The notes beneath the pieces were generated by a model, which was given only the letters and a program-made list of their open reading frames with translations, had not been told where the DNA came from and did not search any database. The translations under genes were made by a program, and so were the position numbers. Source: Rhodobium gokarnense (lineage in GTDB: Bacteria > Pseudomonadota > Alphaproteobacteria > Rhizobiales > Rhodobiaceae). From it: a DNA stretch of 64,000 nucleotides. The stretch covers positions 248,001-312,000 of the forward strand of contig NZ_JAOQNS010000002.1 in the NCBI RefSeq assembly GCF_025961475.1, written 5' to 3'. Of the stretch, positions 7,559 to 17,675 are shown in pieces (position 1 is the first letter of the stretch; every line of letters begins with the position of its first letter).

Positions 7559-9211
7559 ATGGCTCGATCTGCTGAGGCAAAAAAACTGACGCTGGAGGAA
7601 GGCTTTTATGCCGTGTTCCTCGCGGCGTTGGCACTACTGTGCCTGGTAATCGCTGGCAAGGCGGTCGATCAGGTAATGGCGTTTCACGCCGCCGTCGGCG
7701 TCGTTTTTGCGGCGCTGGGCGTATTCTTGGTTTTCCGCGGCTACTCCGCACGGTCGGGCAATCCCGTGCGCGAGATCGACGGCAGGCCGAACTACAACTA
7801 CGGTCCCATCAAGTTCGCGGTCATTGCGGCCCTGTTCTGGGGCGTGGCCGGTTTTCTGGTCGGCGACTACATCGCCTGGGAGCTCGCCTTCCCGGCCTTG
7901 AACCTTGATTTCCCGCTGACCAACTTCGGGCGCCTGCGCCCGCTGCACACCTCCGCGGTGATCTTCGCATTCGGCGGCAACGTGCTCCTGGCGACCTCGT
8001 TCTACGTCGTCCAGCGCACCAGCCAGGCCCGCATGCCGGGCATCGTCACCCCCTGGTTCGTCATCCTCGGCTACAACGCCTTCATCGTCATCGCCGGCAC
8101 GGGCTACCTGCTCGGCGTGACCCAGTCGAAGGAATATGCCGAGCCGGAATGGTACGCCGACCTCTGGCTGACCGTGGTCTGGGTCGTCTACCTGCTGGTC
8201 TATCTGGCCACCCTGTGGCGCCGCAAGGACTCTCACATCTACGTGGCGAACTGGTTCTATCTCGCCTTCATCATCACCATCGCGATGCTGCACCTTGGCA
8301 ACAACGTCACCGTTCCGGTGTCGATGTTCGGCTCCAAGTCCTACATCGCCTGGGCCGGCGTCCAGGACGCCATGACCCAGTGGTGGTACGGCCACAACGC
8401 CGTCGGCTTCTTCCTGACGTCGGGCTTCCTGGCCATCATGTACTACTTCATCCCGAAGCGCGTGAACCGGCCGGTCTATTCCTACCGGCTGTCCATCGTG
8501 CACTTCTGGGCGCTGACCTTCGTCTACATCTGGGCCGGTCCGCACCACCTGCACTACACGGCTCTGCCGCAATGGGCCTCGACCCTCGGCATGGTCTTCT
8601 CGATCGTCCTGTGGATGCCGAGCTGGGGCGGCATGATCAACGGTCTGATGACGCTCTCGGGCGCCTGGGACAAGCTCAGGACCGATCCGGTCGTGCGCAT
8701 GCTGGTCGTCTCGGTCGCCTTCTACGGCATGTCGACCTTCGAGGGTCCGATGATGTCGATCCGGGCGGTCAACCAGCTCTCGCACTACACGGACTGGACC
8801 ATCGGCCACGTGCACTCCGGTGCCCTCGGCTGGGTCGGCTTCATCTCCTTCGGTGCGATCTACTGCCTGGTGCCCTGGCTCTGGGGCCGCAAGGGCGTCT
8901 ATTCGCTGAAGCTTGTCTCCTGGCACTTCTGGGTCGCCACCATCGGCATCGTCCTCTACATCACGGCGATGTGGGTGTCCGGCATCCTGCAGGGCCTGAT
9001 GTGGCGGGCGTACACCAGCCTCGGCTTCCTCGAATACTCGTTCATCGAGACGGTCGCGGCCATGCACCCGTTCTACGTCATTCGTGCGATTGGCGGCATC
9101 CTGTTCCTGCTCGGTGCCCTGATCATGGTCTACAACGTCTACATGACCATCCGCCACGGCGAGGCTGAGGAACCCTCAACCGCCGCCGCGCGTCCGGTTG
9201 CAGCCGAATAG
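7559..9211 (+). CDS. ccoN: cbb3-type cytochrome c oxidase subunit I CcoN
   Basis: 550 residues, hydrophobic throughout with the 12-helix haem-copper oxidase pattern. It carries conserved CcoN segments such as the [13 protein letters not shown] region, [25 protein letters not shown] and the HVHSGALGW segment with haem-ligand histidines. It binds haem b, haem b3 and CuB and reduces O2 to water at the inner membrane with high O2 affinity. First gene of ccoNOQP, 12 bp before ccoO. A perfect FNR/FixK box lies 98 bp upstream. The ATG is preceded by an agggcgga site. Confidence 0.97.
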   Translation: MARSAEAKKLTLEEGFYAVFLAALALLCLVIAGKAVDQVMAFHAAVGVVFAALGVFLVFRGYSARSGNPVREIDGRPNYNYGPIKFAVIAALFWGVAGFLVGDYIAWELAFPALNLDFPLTNFGRLRPLHTSAVIFAFGGNVLLATSFYVVQRTSQARMPGIVTPWFVILGYNAFIVIAGTGYLLGVTQSKEYAEPEWYADLWLTVVWVVYLLVYLATLWRRKDSHIYVANWFYLAFIITIAMLHLGNNVTVPVSMFGSKSYIAWAGVQDAMTQWWYGHNAVGFFLTSGFLAIMYYFIPKRVNRPVYSYRLSIVHFWALTFVYIWAGPHHLHYTALPQWASTLGMVFSIVLWMPSWGGMINGLMTLSGAWDKLRTDPVVRMLVVSVAFYGMSTFEGPMMSIRAVNQLSHYTDWTIGHVHSGALGWVGFISFGAIYCLVPWLWGRKGVYSLKLVSWHFWVATIGIVLYITAMWVSGILQGLMWRAYTSLGFLEYSFIETVAAMHPFYVIRAIGGILFLLGALIMVYNVYMTIRHGEAEEPSTAAARPVAAE

Positions 9212-9223
9212 GAGGTCAAGACC

Positions 9224-9958
9224 ATGGCAAACAGGCACGAAATCCTCGAGAAGAACTCGATCCTCCTGTCGGTCGCCATCCTCGTGGTGGTTGCCGTCGG
9301 CGGCCTTGTCGAAATCGTCCCGCTTTATTACCTGAAGTCGACGATCGAGAAGGTCGAAGGGGTGCGCCCCTACTCGCCGCTGGAACTGGCCGGCCGCAAC
9401 ATCTACATCCGCGAGGGCTGCTACAACTGCCACTCGCAGATGATCCGCCCCTTGCGTGACGAGATCGAACGCTACGGTCACTTCTCGCTCGCCGCGGAAT
9501 CGATGTACGACCATCCCTTCCAGTGGGGATCGAAGCGCACCGGCCCGGACCTTGCCCGCATCGGCGGCAAGTACTCCGATGAATGGCACCGCGAGCACCT
9601 GAAGGCGCCGCGCAATCTGGTGCCGGAATCGGTGATGCCCGGATATCCGTTCCTGGCCTCGGCCAGTCTGGAGGTTCCGAACATCAAGGGCCACCTGGAA
9701 ACCAACGCCATCGTCGGCGTGCCGTATTCGGCCGACCAGATCGAGAACGCGGAAGCGGATCTCGCCATCCAGGCCAATCCGGAAGCCGACGGCGTCGATG
9801 CGTTCCTGGAACGTTACCCGAAGGCGGTTGTCCGTGACTTCGACGGCAATCCGAACGAGGTGACCGAAATGGACGCCCTCATCGCCTATCTGCAGATGCT
9901 TGGTACGCTGGTCGATTTCTCGACATACAGCTACGAAGACCAGGCCAACATGAGATAG
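9224..9958 (+). CDS. ccoO: cbb3 oxidase subunit II CcoO (monohaem cytochrome c)
   Basis: 244 residues: one N-terminal membrane anchor (about 12-37) and a periplasmic cytochrome c domain. The haem site is C66-YN-C69-H70 in the CcoO-specific [12 protein letters not shown] context, and a methionine-containing segment ([11 protein letters not shown]) provides the sixth ligand. It passes electrons from CcoP or a soluble cytochrome to CcoN. Start preceded by aggag. The length is normal for the family, and the subunit is needed with CcoN for a stable core. Confidence 0.97.
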   Translation: MANRHEILEKNSILLSVAILVVVAVGGLVEIVPLYYLKSTIEKVEGVRPYSPLELAGRNIYIREGCYNCHSQMIRPLRDEIERYGHFSLAAESMYDHPFQWGSKRTGPDLARIGGKYSDEWHREHLKAPRNLVPESVMPGYPFLASASLEVPNIKGHLETNAIVGVPYSADQIENAEADLAIQANPEADGVDAFLERYPKAVVRDFDGNPNEVTEMDALIAYLQMLGTLVDFSTYSYEDQANMR

Positions 9959-9968
9959 GAGCGACAGG

Positions 9969-10115
9969 ATGTATGAACAACTCGCTTCCTTCGCGCAGAC
10001 GTGGGGACTCGTCTATTTCGTTATCCTTTTTGCGGCGGTCCTCGTCTATGCGCTGTGGCCGAGCAACGGCAAGCGTTTCCGCGATGCCGCCCGCATCCCC
10101 CTTCGGGAGGACTGA
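9969..10115 (+). CDS. ccoQ: cbb3 oxidase small subunit CcoQ
   Basis: 48 residues with one membrane helix (about 12-30, TWGLVYFVILFAAVLVYALW) and a short basic C-terminal tail ending RIPLRED. Both the size and the position between ccoO (10 bp) and ccoP (3 bp) match CcoQ/FixQ. The protein stabilises the assembled oxidase and in some bacteria protects it from O2. An acagg ribosome site precedes the ATG. Confidence 0.92.
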   Translation: MYEQLASFAQTWGLVYFVILFAAVLVYALWPSNGKRFRDAARIPLRED

Positions 10116-10118
10116 TCC

Positions 10119-11012
10119 ATGGCTAACCACAACAAGCACATCGACGAGGCGACCGGTACCGAGACCACCGGTCACGAATGGGACGGCCTGCAGGAGCTGA
10201 ACACGCCGCTCCCGCGCTGGTGGGTGATGGTGTTCTACGCCACCATCATCTGGGCCATCGGCTACACCATCCTGATGCCGGCCTGGCCGCTGGTGTCGAG
10301 CTATACCACCGGCTTCCTCGGCGCCTCGCAGCGGTCTCAGGCGATCGCCGCCCACAACGCGGCGGTCGAGAGCCGGTCGGCGGCCGGCAGTGGCCTGGTC
10401 GATGCCTCGCTTGAGGAGATCCAGGGCAACCAGGGCCTCCTGGAGTTCGCCATGGCCAACGGCCGGGCGGCCTTCGGCGACAACTGCGCGCCCTGCCACG
10501 GCACCGGTGCCACCGGCGCCAAGGGCTATCCGAACCTCAACGACGATGCCTGGCTGTGGGGCGGTTCGCTCGACGCGATCCACACCACGATCCAGCACGG
10601 CATCCGCGGCGAGGATGACGACACCCGCGAGTCTCCCGTTGCCTATGCCATCGGCATGCAGGCCTGGGGCGACGACGGGCTCCTCAATGAGCAGCAGATC
10701 CGCAACGTCTCCAACTATGTCGTGTCGCTGTCCGGCGGCGCGACCGAGAGCGGTGCCGATCTGGAAGCCGGCAAGACCGTCTTCGAAGAGAACTGCGCCG
10801 CCTGCCACGGCGAGGAAGGCAAGGGAAGCCAGGATCTCGGCGCCCCGAACCTTACCGACAAGATCTGGCTTTACGGCGGCGATGTCGACACGGTTGTCGA
10901 AACCGTCACCCACGGCCGCAAGGGCGTGATGCCGGCATGGTCCGGTCGTCTCGATCCCGTGACCATCAAGTCCCTTGCGGTGTACGTACACAGCCTCGGC
11001 GGCGGCGTCTGA
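10119..11012 (+). CDS. ccoP: cbb3 oxidase subunit III CcoP (dihaem cytochrome c)
   Basis: 297 residues: cytoplasmic N-terminus with the HEWDGLQELNTPLPRWW signature, one membrane helix (about 36-58) and two periplasmic cytochrome c domains with haem sites C123-AP-C126-H127 and C226-AA-C229-H230. It collects electrons from cytochrome c and passes them to CcoO. It is the last structural gene of the oxidase, followed 38 bp later by ccoG. Length and domain order are standard. Confidence 0.97.
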   Translation: MANHNKHIDEATGTETTGHEWDGLQELNTPLPRWWVMVFYATIIWAIGYTILMPAWPLVSSYTTGFLGASQRSQAIAAHNAAVESRSAAGSGLVDASLEEIQGNQGLLEFAMANGRAAFGDNCAPCHGTGATGAKGYPNLNDDAWLWGGSLDAIHTTIQHGIRGEDDDTRESPVAYAIGMQAWGDDGLLNEQQIRNVSNYVVSLSGGATESGADLEAGKTVFEENCAACHGEEGKGSQDLGAPNLTDKIWLYGGDVDTVVETVTHGRKGVMPAWSGRLDPVTIKSLAVYVHSLGGGV

Positions 11013-11050
11013 TCGCCGTCGAGACTCCAAACGCGAAGGGCGGAGTTTAA

Positions 11051-12502
11051 ATGAGAGCAGATACCCAGGGCGGCGGCGGCGGTCAGTCACCACTTTATGC
11101 CGCCGCCAAGAAGGTCTACCCGCAGGCGGTCAAGGGAACATTCCGCAACATCCGCTGGGCGGTCCTCATCATCACCCTGGGTATCTACTACCTTCTGCCC
11201 TTCGTGCGTTGGGACCGCGGCCCCAACGCCCCGGATCAGGCGGTCCTGGTCGATCTGCCGGGCCGCCGCTTCTATTTCTTCTGGATCGAGATCTGGCCGC
11301 AGGAAGTCTACTACTTCACCGGCCTCCTGATCATCGCGGCGATGACGCTGTTCCTGATGAACGCCATCGCCGGCCGCGTCTGGTGCGGCTATCTCTGCTG
11401 GCAGACGGTCTGGACCGATCTCTTCTACGCCGTGGAGCGCCTGATCGAAGGTGACCGCCGCGACCGGATGAAGCTCGACAAGAACCGCTGGACCGGCGAG
11501 TGGATCCTGGAAAAGGTCTCCAAGCACACGATCTGGCTGTTGATCGCCTGGTGGACCGGCGGCGCCTGGGTGCTCTATTTCGCCGACGCGCCGACGCTGG
11601 TGAAAGACCTGGCGACCGGCCAGGCGCCCTTTGCCGCATATATGTTCATCGGCATCCTGACGTTCACCACCTACGTCTTTGCCGGCTTCATGCGCGAGCA
11701 GGTGTGCATCTACATGTGCCCGTGGCCGCGCATCCAGGCGGCGCTCACCGACGAGCACGCCCTCAACGTCACCTACCGCTACGATCGCGGCGAGCCGCGC
11801 GCCTCCGTCAAGCAGGCCGACAAGCTGCGCAAGGCGGGCGAGCAGGTCGGCGACTGCATCGACTGCAACCAGTGCGTCGCGGTCTGCCCGACCGGCGTCG
11901 ACATCCGCAAGGGCCTGCAGCTCGGCTGCATCCAGTGCGGCCTGTGCATCGATGCCTGTAACACGGTGATGGACAAGGTCGGCCGCGAGGGCAATTTGAT
12001 CGCCTATGACACCGACATCAACATCCAACGCCGCATGGAAGGCAAGGAACCGGTGTTCAAGCCGATCCGCGCCCGCACCATGGTCTACGTCGTCATGATC
12101 GCGCTGGTCGGCGCGCTGATGACCTTCACGCTGGCGACACGGTCGTTCGAGGGCCTCAACGTCCTGCACGACCGTAACCCGCTTTACGTCCAGCTTTCCG
12201 ACGGCGGCGTGCGCAACGGCTACACCATCCGTATCCTCAACAAGCGCACGGAAGAGCGCGTCTTCGTCTTGTCCGTGGAAGGCATGCCGAAGGGCACGAC
12301 GCTGCAGGCCGTCGGCATTACCGAGACGGCCGCCGGCGATCCTGTGATCCCGATCGGCCCGGACCAGACCCGCGAGTTGCGCGTGCTGGTCAACGCCGAT
12401 AGTAGTGCCAATCTCGGCAAGTCGGTGCCGATCGCCTTCCGCATCACCGATACCGGATCGGGCGAGTCGGTGAAGACGGAGGACTACTTCAAGGGTCCGT
12501 AG
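11051..12502 (+). CDS. ccoG: CcoG/FixG iron-sulfur copper reductase for cbb3 assembly
   Basis: 483 residues: several membrane helices in the first 230 residues, including WCGYLCWQTVW and the CIYMCPWPR motif, two ferredoxin-like clusters (CIDCNQCVAVCPTG and CIQCGLCIDACN), a further helix near residue 345 and a C-terminal Ig-like periplasmic domain. The family is required for efficient cbb3 assembly and has been shown to reduce Cu(II) before delivery to CcoN. It heads the ccoGHIS assembly genes directly after ccoP. Confidence 0.95.
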   Translation: MRADTQGGGGGQSPLYAAAKKVYPQAVKGTFRNIRWAVLIITLGIYYLLPFVRWDRGPNAPDQAVLVDLPGRRFYFFWIEIWPQEVYYFTGLLIIAAMTLFLMNAIAGRVWCGYLCWQTVWTDLFYAVERLIEGDRRDRMKLDKNRWTGEWILEKVSKHTIWLLIAWWTGGAWVLYFADAPTLVKDLATGQAPFAAYMFIGILTFTTYVFAGFMREQVCIYMCPWPRIQAALTDEHALNVTYRYDRGEPRASVKQADKLRKAGEQVGDCIDCNQCVAVCPTGVDIRKGLQLGCIQCGLCIDACNTVMDKVGREGNLIAYDTDINIQRRMEGKEPVFKPIRARTMVYVVMIALVGALMTFTLATRSFEGLNVLHDRNPLYVQLSDGGVRNGYTIRILNKRTEERVFVLSVEGMPKGTTLQAVGITETAAGDPVIPIGPDQTRELRVLVNADSSANLGKSVPIAFRITDTGSGESVKTEDYFKGP

Positions 12503-12524
12503 GCATCTCCCGACAGACGGCGCG

Positions 12525-12544
12525 CCGGCCCCGAAAGGGGCCGG
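12525..12544 (+). other. GAAA-capped hairpin between ccoG and ccoH
   Basis: ccggcccc-gaaa-ggggccgg is a perfect 8-bp GC stem with a GNRA-type GAAA loop, 22 nt after the ccoG stop. No T tract follows, so it is more likely an mRNA-stabilising or partial-attenuation element than a full terminator. Confidence 0.55.
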
Positions 12545-12609
12545 ACGGCCGGCGGCCGGAGCAGTTTCGGGCCGCCGGCGAAAATTTTTGAAAAACGGAG
12601 CAGAGGCAA

Positions 12610-13107
12610 ATGGAGGCAACCGGACGTAAACCGTTCACCGGGCGTCATGTTCTGATCAGCCTGATCGCCTTTTTCGGCGTCATGCTGGTGGCCAATTTCG
12701 CGCTGCTCTATTTCGCCCTGACGAGCTGGAGCGGCCTTGAGGTCCCCAGTTCCTACGAGGCCGGCCAGGTCTTCAACGAGGAACTCGCCGTCGCCCACCA
12801 GCAGGAGGCGCGCGGCTGGAAGATGGACGTCGCCGCCGACCGCGCTTCAGACGGCACCGTCGCCGTCAGGCTGACGGCCCGGGACAAGTTCGGCCAGGCG
12901 CTGCAGAACCTTTCCTTCACCGGACGGTTTTCGCGCCCCGTAAAGCGCGCCGACGACGTCACCTTCGCCATGGAGGAGACGGTCCCCGGCACCTATGAGG
13001 CGACCGTCGCCGATGTCGGGCCCGGCCAGTGGGACATCATCGTCGAGGCGAACGAGAACGGCGAACGGGTCTTCCGCTCGCGCAACCGGGTCGTCTACCA
13101 GCCTTGA
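12610..13107 (+). CDS. ccoH: CcoH/FixH cbb3 assembly protein
   Basis: 165 residues with one N-terminal membrane helix (about 14-38, ISLIAFFGVMLVANFALLYFA) and a periplasmic beta-rich domain, the FixH layout. The helix contains the VANFALLYFA and S/T-W segments usual in the family. FixH is needed for cbb3 biogenesis, probably with the copper ATPase CcoI. It lies between ccoG and ccoI, 70 bp before the latter. Confidence 0.93.
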   Translation: MEATGRKPFTGRHVLISLIAFFGVMLVANFALLYFALTSWSGLEVPSSYEAGQVFNEELAVAHQQEARGWKMDVAADRASDGTVAVRLTARDKFGQALQNLSFTGRFSRPVKRADDVTFAMEETVPGTYEATVADVGPGQWDIIVEANENGERVFRSRNRVVYQP

Positions 13108-13177
13108 CCGCGCGCGGCGCAAGGAGCACGCTTGCCGCCGCAGGTCCGGGCGCCAAAGCCCTGGTGAGAGGCGCGCC

Positions 13178-15430
13178 ATGAACACGCATTTTCGGGAATG
13201 GTCGGCCTTTGCGACGCCGGTGCGCGAGGGCGTCGTACATATGGACCTTGCCGTCGAAGGCGTCCATTGCGCCGCCTGCATGCCGACCATCGAGCGCGGC
13301 CTGATGCGGCTTGATGGGGTCACCCACGCCCGCCTCAACCTGACCACCCACCGGCTCGCGGTGGAATGGCAGACCGAAAAGACCGACGCCGACGCCATCG
13401 TCACCATGATCGAGCGGCTCGGCTACCGCGCCCACCCGTTCGATCCCGGCCGGATCAGCGAGGAGGAGGACGCCCATTCCAAGCTCCTGCTGCGCTGCCT
13501 GGCGGTGACCGGCTTTGCCGCCATGAACATCATGCTGCTGTCGATCTCGGTATGGTCCGGCAACGCCTCCGACATCACGCCGGAGACGCGCGACTTCTTC
13601 CACTGGATCTCCGCGGTGATCGCGCTTCCCGCCGCCGCCTATGCCGGCCGGCCGTTCTATGCCAGCGCGTTCCGGGCCGTTCGCGCCGGCAACCTCAACA
13701 TGGACGTGCCGATCACGCTCGGCGTCATGCTGGCGCTCGGCCTCTCCGTCCTGCAGACCTTCCAGGGTGCGGAGGACGCCTATTTCGACTCCGCGATCAT
13801 GCTGCTGTTCTTCCTGCTGATCGGCCGCTTTCTCGACCAGAACATGCGCCGGCGCACCCGCTCCTTCGCGGAGAACCTGGCAACGCTCCGCTCCGAGACC
13901 GCGATCCGCCGCGCCGCCGACGGCACGCTGCGCGAGGTCCCGGTCTCGCGCATCGATCCGGGCGACGTCGTGCTGGTGCGCGCCGGCGAGCGGGTCGGCG
14001 TCGACGGCGTCGTCATTTCCGGCGCCTCGGAGATCGACCAGAGCCTCGTCACCGGCGAGACCGCGCTCGCCGCCATCAAGAAGGGCGACCGGGTCTATGC
14101 CGGCACCCTCAACGGCTCCGGCGCGCTGGACGTCCGGGTCACGGCCGCCGCCTCCGGAACGCTGCTCGACGAGGTCACCAAGCTGATCGAGGCCGCGGCC
14201 CAGGCCAAATCCCGCTACGTCCGCCTCGCCGACCGCGCCGCCGCCCTTTATGCGCCGCTGGTCCATGGCGCCGCGCTCCTCACCTTCCTTGCCTGGTGGG
14301 CGCTCGGCATCGGCTGGCAGCCCTCGCTGGTGATCGCGATCTCCGTTCTCATCATCACCTGCCCCTGCGCCCTGGCGCTTGCCATTCCGGCAGTGCAGGT
14401 CGTTGCCAGCGGCGTCCTCTTCAAGCGCGGCGTGCTGCTCCATTCCGGCGATACGCTGGAGCGCCTTGCCGCCGCCGACACCATCGTCTTCGACAAGACC
14501 GGCACGCTGACCCTGCCGGTGCCGGCCATCGTCAATACCGGGTCCCATCCGCAAAAGGTCTTTGCCATGGCCGGCCGGCTGGCCCTGTCGAGCCGCCATC
14601 CGCTGGCGACTGCTCTTTCCCGCGCGGCCGGTGCCGAACGGCCGCTCGAGGCCGCCCGCGAGGTCGCCGGCGCCGGCGTCGAGGCAACGGTCGACGGCAC
14701 GATCCACCGGCTCGGCAGCCCGCGCTTCTGCGACGTGCCGGACGGGCAGCTCGAAGCGTTCCTGAAGGCCCACCCGGCCGCCTCGGTGATCGCCTACCGG
14801 GAGGGCGACGAAGACGCCCATCTCTTTGCCCTGGAACAGACGCTCAGGACCGACGCAGCGACGACGGTCGCACGGCTGCGCAAGGCCGGCTACGAGCTGG
14901 AAATCCTTTCCGGCGACCGCGACGCGGCCGTCAACGAGGTCGCCGACCGGCTCGCGATTCCGACCCGCCGCGGCGGTCTCGACCCGGCCGGCAAGATCGC
15001 CCGGCTGGAGGAACTGAAGGCCGCGGGCCGCACGGTGCTGATGGTCGGCGACGGCCTCAACGACGCTCCTGCGCTCGCTGCCGCCCATGTGTCCATGTCG
15101 CCGGTCACCGCGGTGCACCTCAGCCAGGCCGCCGCCGACAGTGTCTTTCTCGGCGATCGCCTTGAGCCGGTCGCCGCCGCCCTGGAGCTGTCGCGCCGCG
15201 CCCGCCGCGTCATGCACCAGAACCTTGGCGCGGCCGCCATCTACAACATGATCGCCGTGCCGTTCGCCGTTGCCGGCTTCGTGACGCCGCTCCTTGCCGC
15301 GCTCGCCATGTCGTTCTCCTCGATCGTCGTCACCACCAACGCGCTGCGGCTGAGGTTCGGCAATGACGGCACCCGCGATTTCGAGCCCCAGCGCCCGGTC
15401 GCCTGCCCGGTGCCGGCGCAAGAGGCGTGA
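13178..15430 (+). CDS. ccoI: CcoI/FixI copper-transporting P1B-type ATPase
   Basis: 750 residues from the ATG at 13178 (preceded by gagagg); the frame is open further upstream but overlaps ccoH and lacks similarity. An N-terminal HMA domain holds C31-AA-C34. The core has the TGE loop (VTGETAL), CPC metal site at about 395-397, phosphorylated D439 (DKTGTL) and the hinge GDGLNDAPAL. It exports Cu(I) from the cytosol for CuB insertion into CcoN, rather than for detoxification, as judged from its place in ccoGHIS. Confidence 0.95.
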   Translation: MNTHFREWSAFATPVREGVVHMDLAVEGVHCAACMPTIERGLMRLDGVTHARLNLTTHRLAVEWQTEKTDADAIVTMIERLGYRAHPFDPGRISEEEDAHSKLLLRCLAVTGFAAMNIMLLSISVWSGNASDITPETRDFFHWISAVIALPAAAYAGRPFYASAFRAVRAGNLNMDVPITLGVMLALGLSVLQTFQGAEDAYFDSAIMLLFFLLIGRFLDQNMRRRTRSFAENLATLRSETAIRRAADGTLREVPVSRIDPGDVVLVRAGERVGVDGVVISGASEIDQSLVTGETALAAIKKGDRVYAGTLNGSGALDVRVTAAASGTLLDEVTKLIEAAAQAKSRYVRLADRAAALYAPLVHGAALLTFLAWWALGIGWQPSLVIAISVLIITCPCALALAIPAVQVVASGVLFKRGVLLHSGDTLERLAAADTIVFDKTGTLTLPVPAIVNTGSHPQKVFAMAGRLALSSRHPLATALSRAAGAERPLEAAREVAGAGVEATVDGTIHRLGSPRFCDVPDGQLEAFLKAHPAASVIAYREGDEDAHLFALEQTLRTDAATTVARLRKAGYELEILSGDRDAAVNEVADRLAIPTRRGGLDPAGKIARLEELKAAGRTVLMVGDGLNDAPALAAAHVSMSPVTAVHLSQAAADSVFLGDRLEPVAAALELSRRARRVMHQNLGAAAIYNMIAVPFAVAGFVTPLLAALAMSFSSIVVTTNALRLRFGNDGTRDFEPQRPVACPVPAQEA

Positions 15431-15558
15431 GGCCGGCCGGCGAGAGGCCGGCAGACGTGGGCCGCCCGCGGTGGCGCCGCACGCCGCGACGGCCCATATG
15501 ACGAACAGACGGGCGATGCGGTGCGCACCGCAACGCCCTGGTACCGAAAGGACAGAGC

Positions 15559-15723
15559 ATGCACGTCCTTATCTATCTGATCCCGATCGCCCTCATGCTG
15601 AGCCTGATCGCGCTCTTCGGCTTCTTGTGGGCGCTACGCTCCGGCCAGTTCGACGACCTCGACGGCGCCGCCTGGCGCATCCTCCAGGACGACGACCTGC
15701 CGGAAGAGGACCGGCGGCAGTAA
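15559..15723 (+). CDS. ccoS: CcoS/FixS cbb3 maturation protein
   Basis: 54 residues: one N-terminal membrane helix (HVLIYLIPIALMLSLIALFGF) followed by the WALRSGQFDDLDGAAWRIL segment that defines FixS/CcoS, and an acidic tail. It is the last gene of ccoGHIS and is needed for cofactor insertion into the oxidase. An aaaggac ribosome site precedes the ATG. It lies 128 bp after ccoI. Confidence 0.95.
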   Translation: MHVLIYLIPIALMLSLIALFGFLWALRSGQFDDLDGAAWRILQDDDLPEEDRRQ

Positions 15724-15771
15724 CGGGCGAGGGCAGGGACACCGGCGTTTCAGGACGCATGGAATAACCGC

Positions 15772-15877
15772 CGTCATCGCGAGGAGGCCGTGAGGCCGAC
15801 GCGGCGATCCAGAGGCCATTTGCTCAGAGCACGCAGCCTCTGGATTGCCGCACTCGCTTCGCTCGTTCGCAATGACG
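15772..15877. repeat. Dispersed palindromic repeat, family A
   Basis: A long imperfect palindrome: CGTCATCGCGAG...GCGATCCAGAGGC on the left, GCCTCTGGATTGC...TCGCAATGACG on the right. Related copies occur at 23936-23979, 24232-24369, 41440-41540 and 60908-60998, all intergenic. The gap 15724-16192 holds no gene. Confidence 0.75.
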
Positions 15878-15910
15878 TTCGCGGTTTCTTTGGCTCGCTG
15901 CGCCACACCC

Positions 15911-16077
15911 TCTCCCCGTCACTCCGGGCCTGACCCGGAGGCCAATGCCCCTGTCCACACGGTATGCTCGTTGGCGCGCGGCGACGTCCTGCCAGGGGCC
16001 GGGCTGGGCTACCGTTCCGATAGGGGCATTGGGTACCGGGTCTGCGCTTCGCTCCGCCCGGCATGACGGGGAGAGGA
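15911..16077. repeat. Dispersed palindromic repeat, family B
   Basis: Outer arms ctctccccgtcactccggg and cccggcatgacggggagag are inverted complements. Inner parts carry a GGGGCATTGG / CCAATGCCCC pair. Related copies are at 24002-24178 and in two halves within 41331-41634; family B sits next to family A each time. Confidence 0.7.
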
Positions 16078-16192
16078 GATTGCGATGCGCGCGATGATGA
16101 GGGCCGTGTCGTCGAGCACCCGCCCAAAAAAATCGGCGCGGCCCCGGAAAGGCCGCGCCGTACGCACCGGCAGCGGGGAATGTCGGCCTCGA

Positions 16193-17464
16193 TCAGCCCC
16201 CGGCCGCCGGAAAGATCTCCATCTTGCGCCTGACGGGCTCAGCGGCGCTTTCCGGCGTCTCGCGCACCAGGCCGATCTCGTCCCAGACCGCGCAGAGCGC
16301 GTCCCGAAGGTGCTCGATGAGCGCGTCGTCGTGGAACGGCGTCGGCGTGATGCGGAGCCGCTCCGTGCCGCGCGGCACGGTCGGGTAGTTGATCGGCTGG
16401 ATGTAGATGTCGTGCTTCTCAAGCAAGAGGTCGCTCGCCCGCTTGCACTTTTCCGGATCGGCGACGAGCACCGGCACGATATGGGTCTCGGACGGCATCA
16501 CCGGCAGGCCGGCGGCCTTCAGCACGTCCTTGGTCCGCTGCGCCTGGCGCTGCTGGCCCTCGCGCTCCGCCGAGGAGGTCTTCAGGTGCCGGATCGAGGC
16601 GGTTGCCGCGGCGCAAAGGCCGGGCGGCAGGGCGGTGGTGAAGATGAAGCCCGGCGCGTAGGAGCGCACCGCGTCGACCACAGCCTCGCTTGCGGTGATG
16701 TAGCCGCCGAGGACGCCGAATGCCTTGGCAAGCGTGCCCTCGATGACGTCGATGCGGTCCATCAGGCCCTCGCGCTCGGCAATGCCGCCGCCGCGCGGGC
16801 CGTACATGCCGACCGCATGGACCTCGTCGATATAGGTCATGGCGCCGTATTTCTCGGCGAGATCGCAGATGCGCTCGATCGGCCCAATGTCGCCGTCCAT
16901 GGAATAGACGGACTCAAAGACGATCAGCTTCGCCCGTTCCGTGCCGGCCTCCTTCAGCAGCGCTTCCAGGTGGTCCATGTCGTTGTGGCGGAAGATCTTC
17001 TTGTGGGCGCCGGAGCGCCGGATGCCCTCGATCATGGAGGCGTGGTTGAGCTGGTCGGAGAGGATCAGGCAGTCCGGCAGCAGCCGGGCGATGGTCGAGA
17101 TCGCAGCTTCGTTCGAAACGAACCCGGAGGTGAAGACGAGGGCCGCTTCCTTGTGGTGCAGGTCGGCGAGCTCATGCTCGAGCGCGACCAGCGGATGGTT
17201 GGTGCCGGAGATGTTGCGGGTGCCGCCGGCGCCGGCGCCCATGCGCCCGACCGTGTTGCGCATGGCGTCCGTGACGTCCGGGTGCTGGCCCATGCCGAGA
17301 TAGTCGTTCGAGCACCACACGGTGATTTCGCGCTGGTCGATGCCGTTGTGCCAGATGGCGCGGGGAAAGCGGCCGGCGATGCGCTCCAGTTCGGCGAACA
17401 CCCGATACCGCTTTTCGTCCTTCAGCGCATCGACCGCGCCCGCAAAGATCTCGTTGTATTTCAT
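16193..17464 (-). CDS. hemA: 5-aminolevulinate synthase
   Basis: 423 residues, the usual length of the alphaproteobacterial (C4 Shemin pathway) enzyme. It has the glycine-rich [15 protein letters not shown] segment, the DEVHAVG PLP-ring aspartate motif, and the Schiff-base lysine K247 in EGTLAKAFG. It condenses glycine and succinyl-CoA to 5-aminolevulinate, the first step of tetrapyrrole synthesis. Upstream are a TTGACCAAGGTCAA box and an Irr-like dyad, suggesting control by both oxygen and iron. Its placement next to the cbb3 genes and hemN fits haem supply for respiration. Confidence 0.96.
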   Translation of the reverse strand: MKYNEIFAGAVDALKDEKRYRVFAELERIAGRFPRAIWHNGIDQREITVWCSNDYLGMGQHPDVTDAMRNTVGRMGAGAGGTRNISGTNHPLVALEHELADLHHKEAALVFTSGFVSNEAAISTIARLLPDCLILSDQLNHASMIEGIRRSGAHKKIFRHNDMDHLEALLKEAGTERAKLIVFESVYSMDGDIGPIERICDLAEKYGAMTYIDEVHAVGMYGPRGGGIAEREGLMDRIDVIEGTLAKAFGVLGGYITASEAVVDAVRSYAPGFIFTTALPPGLCAAATASIRHLKTSSAEREGQQRQAQRTKDVLKAAGLPVMPSETHIVPVLVADPEKCKRASDLLLEKHDIYIQPINYPTVPRGTERLRITPTPFHDDALIEHLRDALCAVWDEIGLVRETPESAAEPVRRKMEIFPAAGG

Positions 17465-17649
17465 GTGCCTGTCCTGTCCTGCCCCTCCGAGGACACCCTG
17501 TTTCGGCCGGTTCTAGCGCGCCTGGCCTAAGGAATGCCTTCATTAATTTAACACATTCGAATTTATGAAGGCTATCCCGGTTGCCGCCATGGGACAGATT
17601 GCCCGGCGAAGCGGCATCCGACTTTCGCCTTTTCCGTCTCCACAATGAT

Positions 17650-17666
17650 ATTGGAAAAGTTCCAAA
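17650..17666 (-). promoter_or_regulatory. Irr/ICE-like inverted repeat upstream of hemA
   Basis: TTGGAA-AAG-TTCCAA is a perfect 6-3-6 dyad. Against the iron-control element TTTAGAA-N3-TTCTAAA known for Irr, 11 of 14 defined bases match. Irr controls haem synthesis genes in Hyphomicrobiales, so a role at hemA is plausible. The distance to the hemA ATG is about 186 bp. Confidence 0.45.
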
Positions 17667-17675
17667 CTGTTCGCT

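Noticed and set aside
13037-15421. 794-codon open frame antisense to ccoI
   Set aside because: The P-type ATPase motifs on the plus strand fix the real gene; the reverse frame is Gly/Asp/Arg-rich without domain likeness.
15724-16192. Insertion-sequence remnant in the gap after ccoS
   Set aside because: No transposase fragment or target duplication is visible; the content is explained by the dispersed palindromes.
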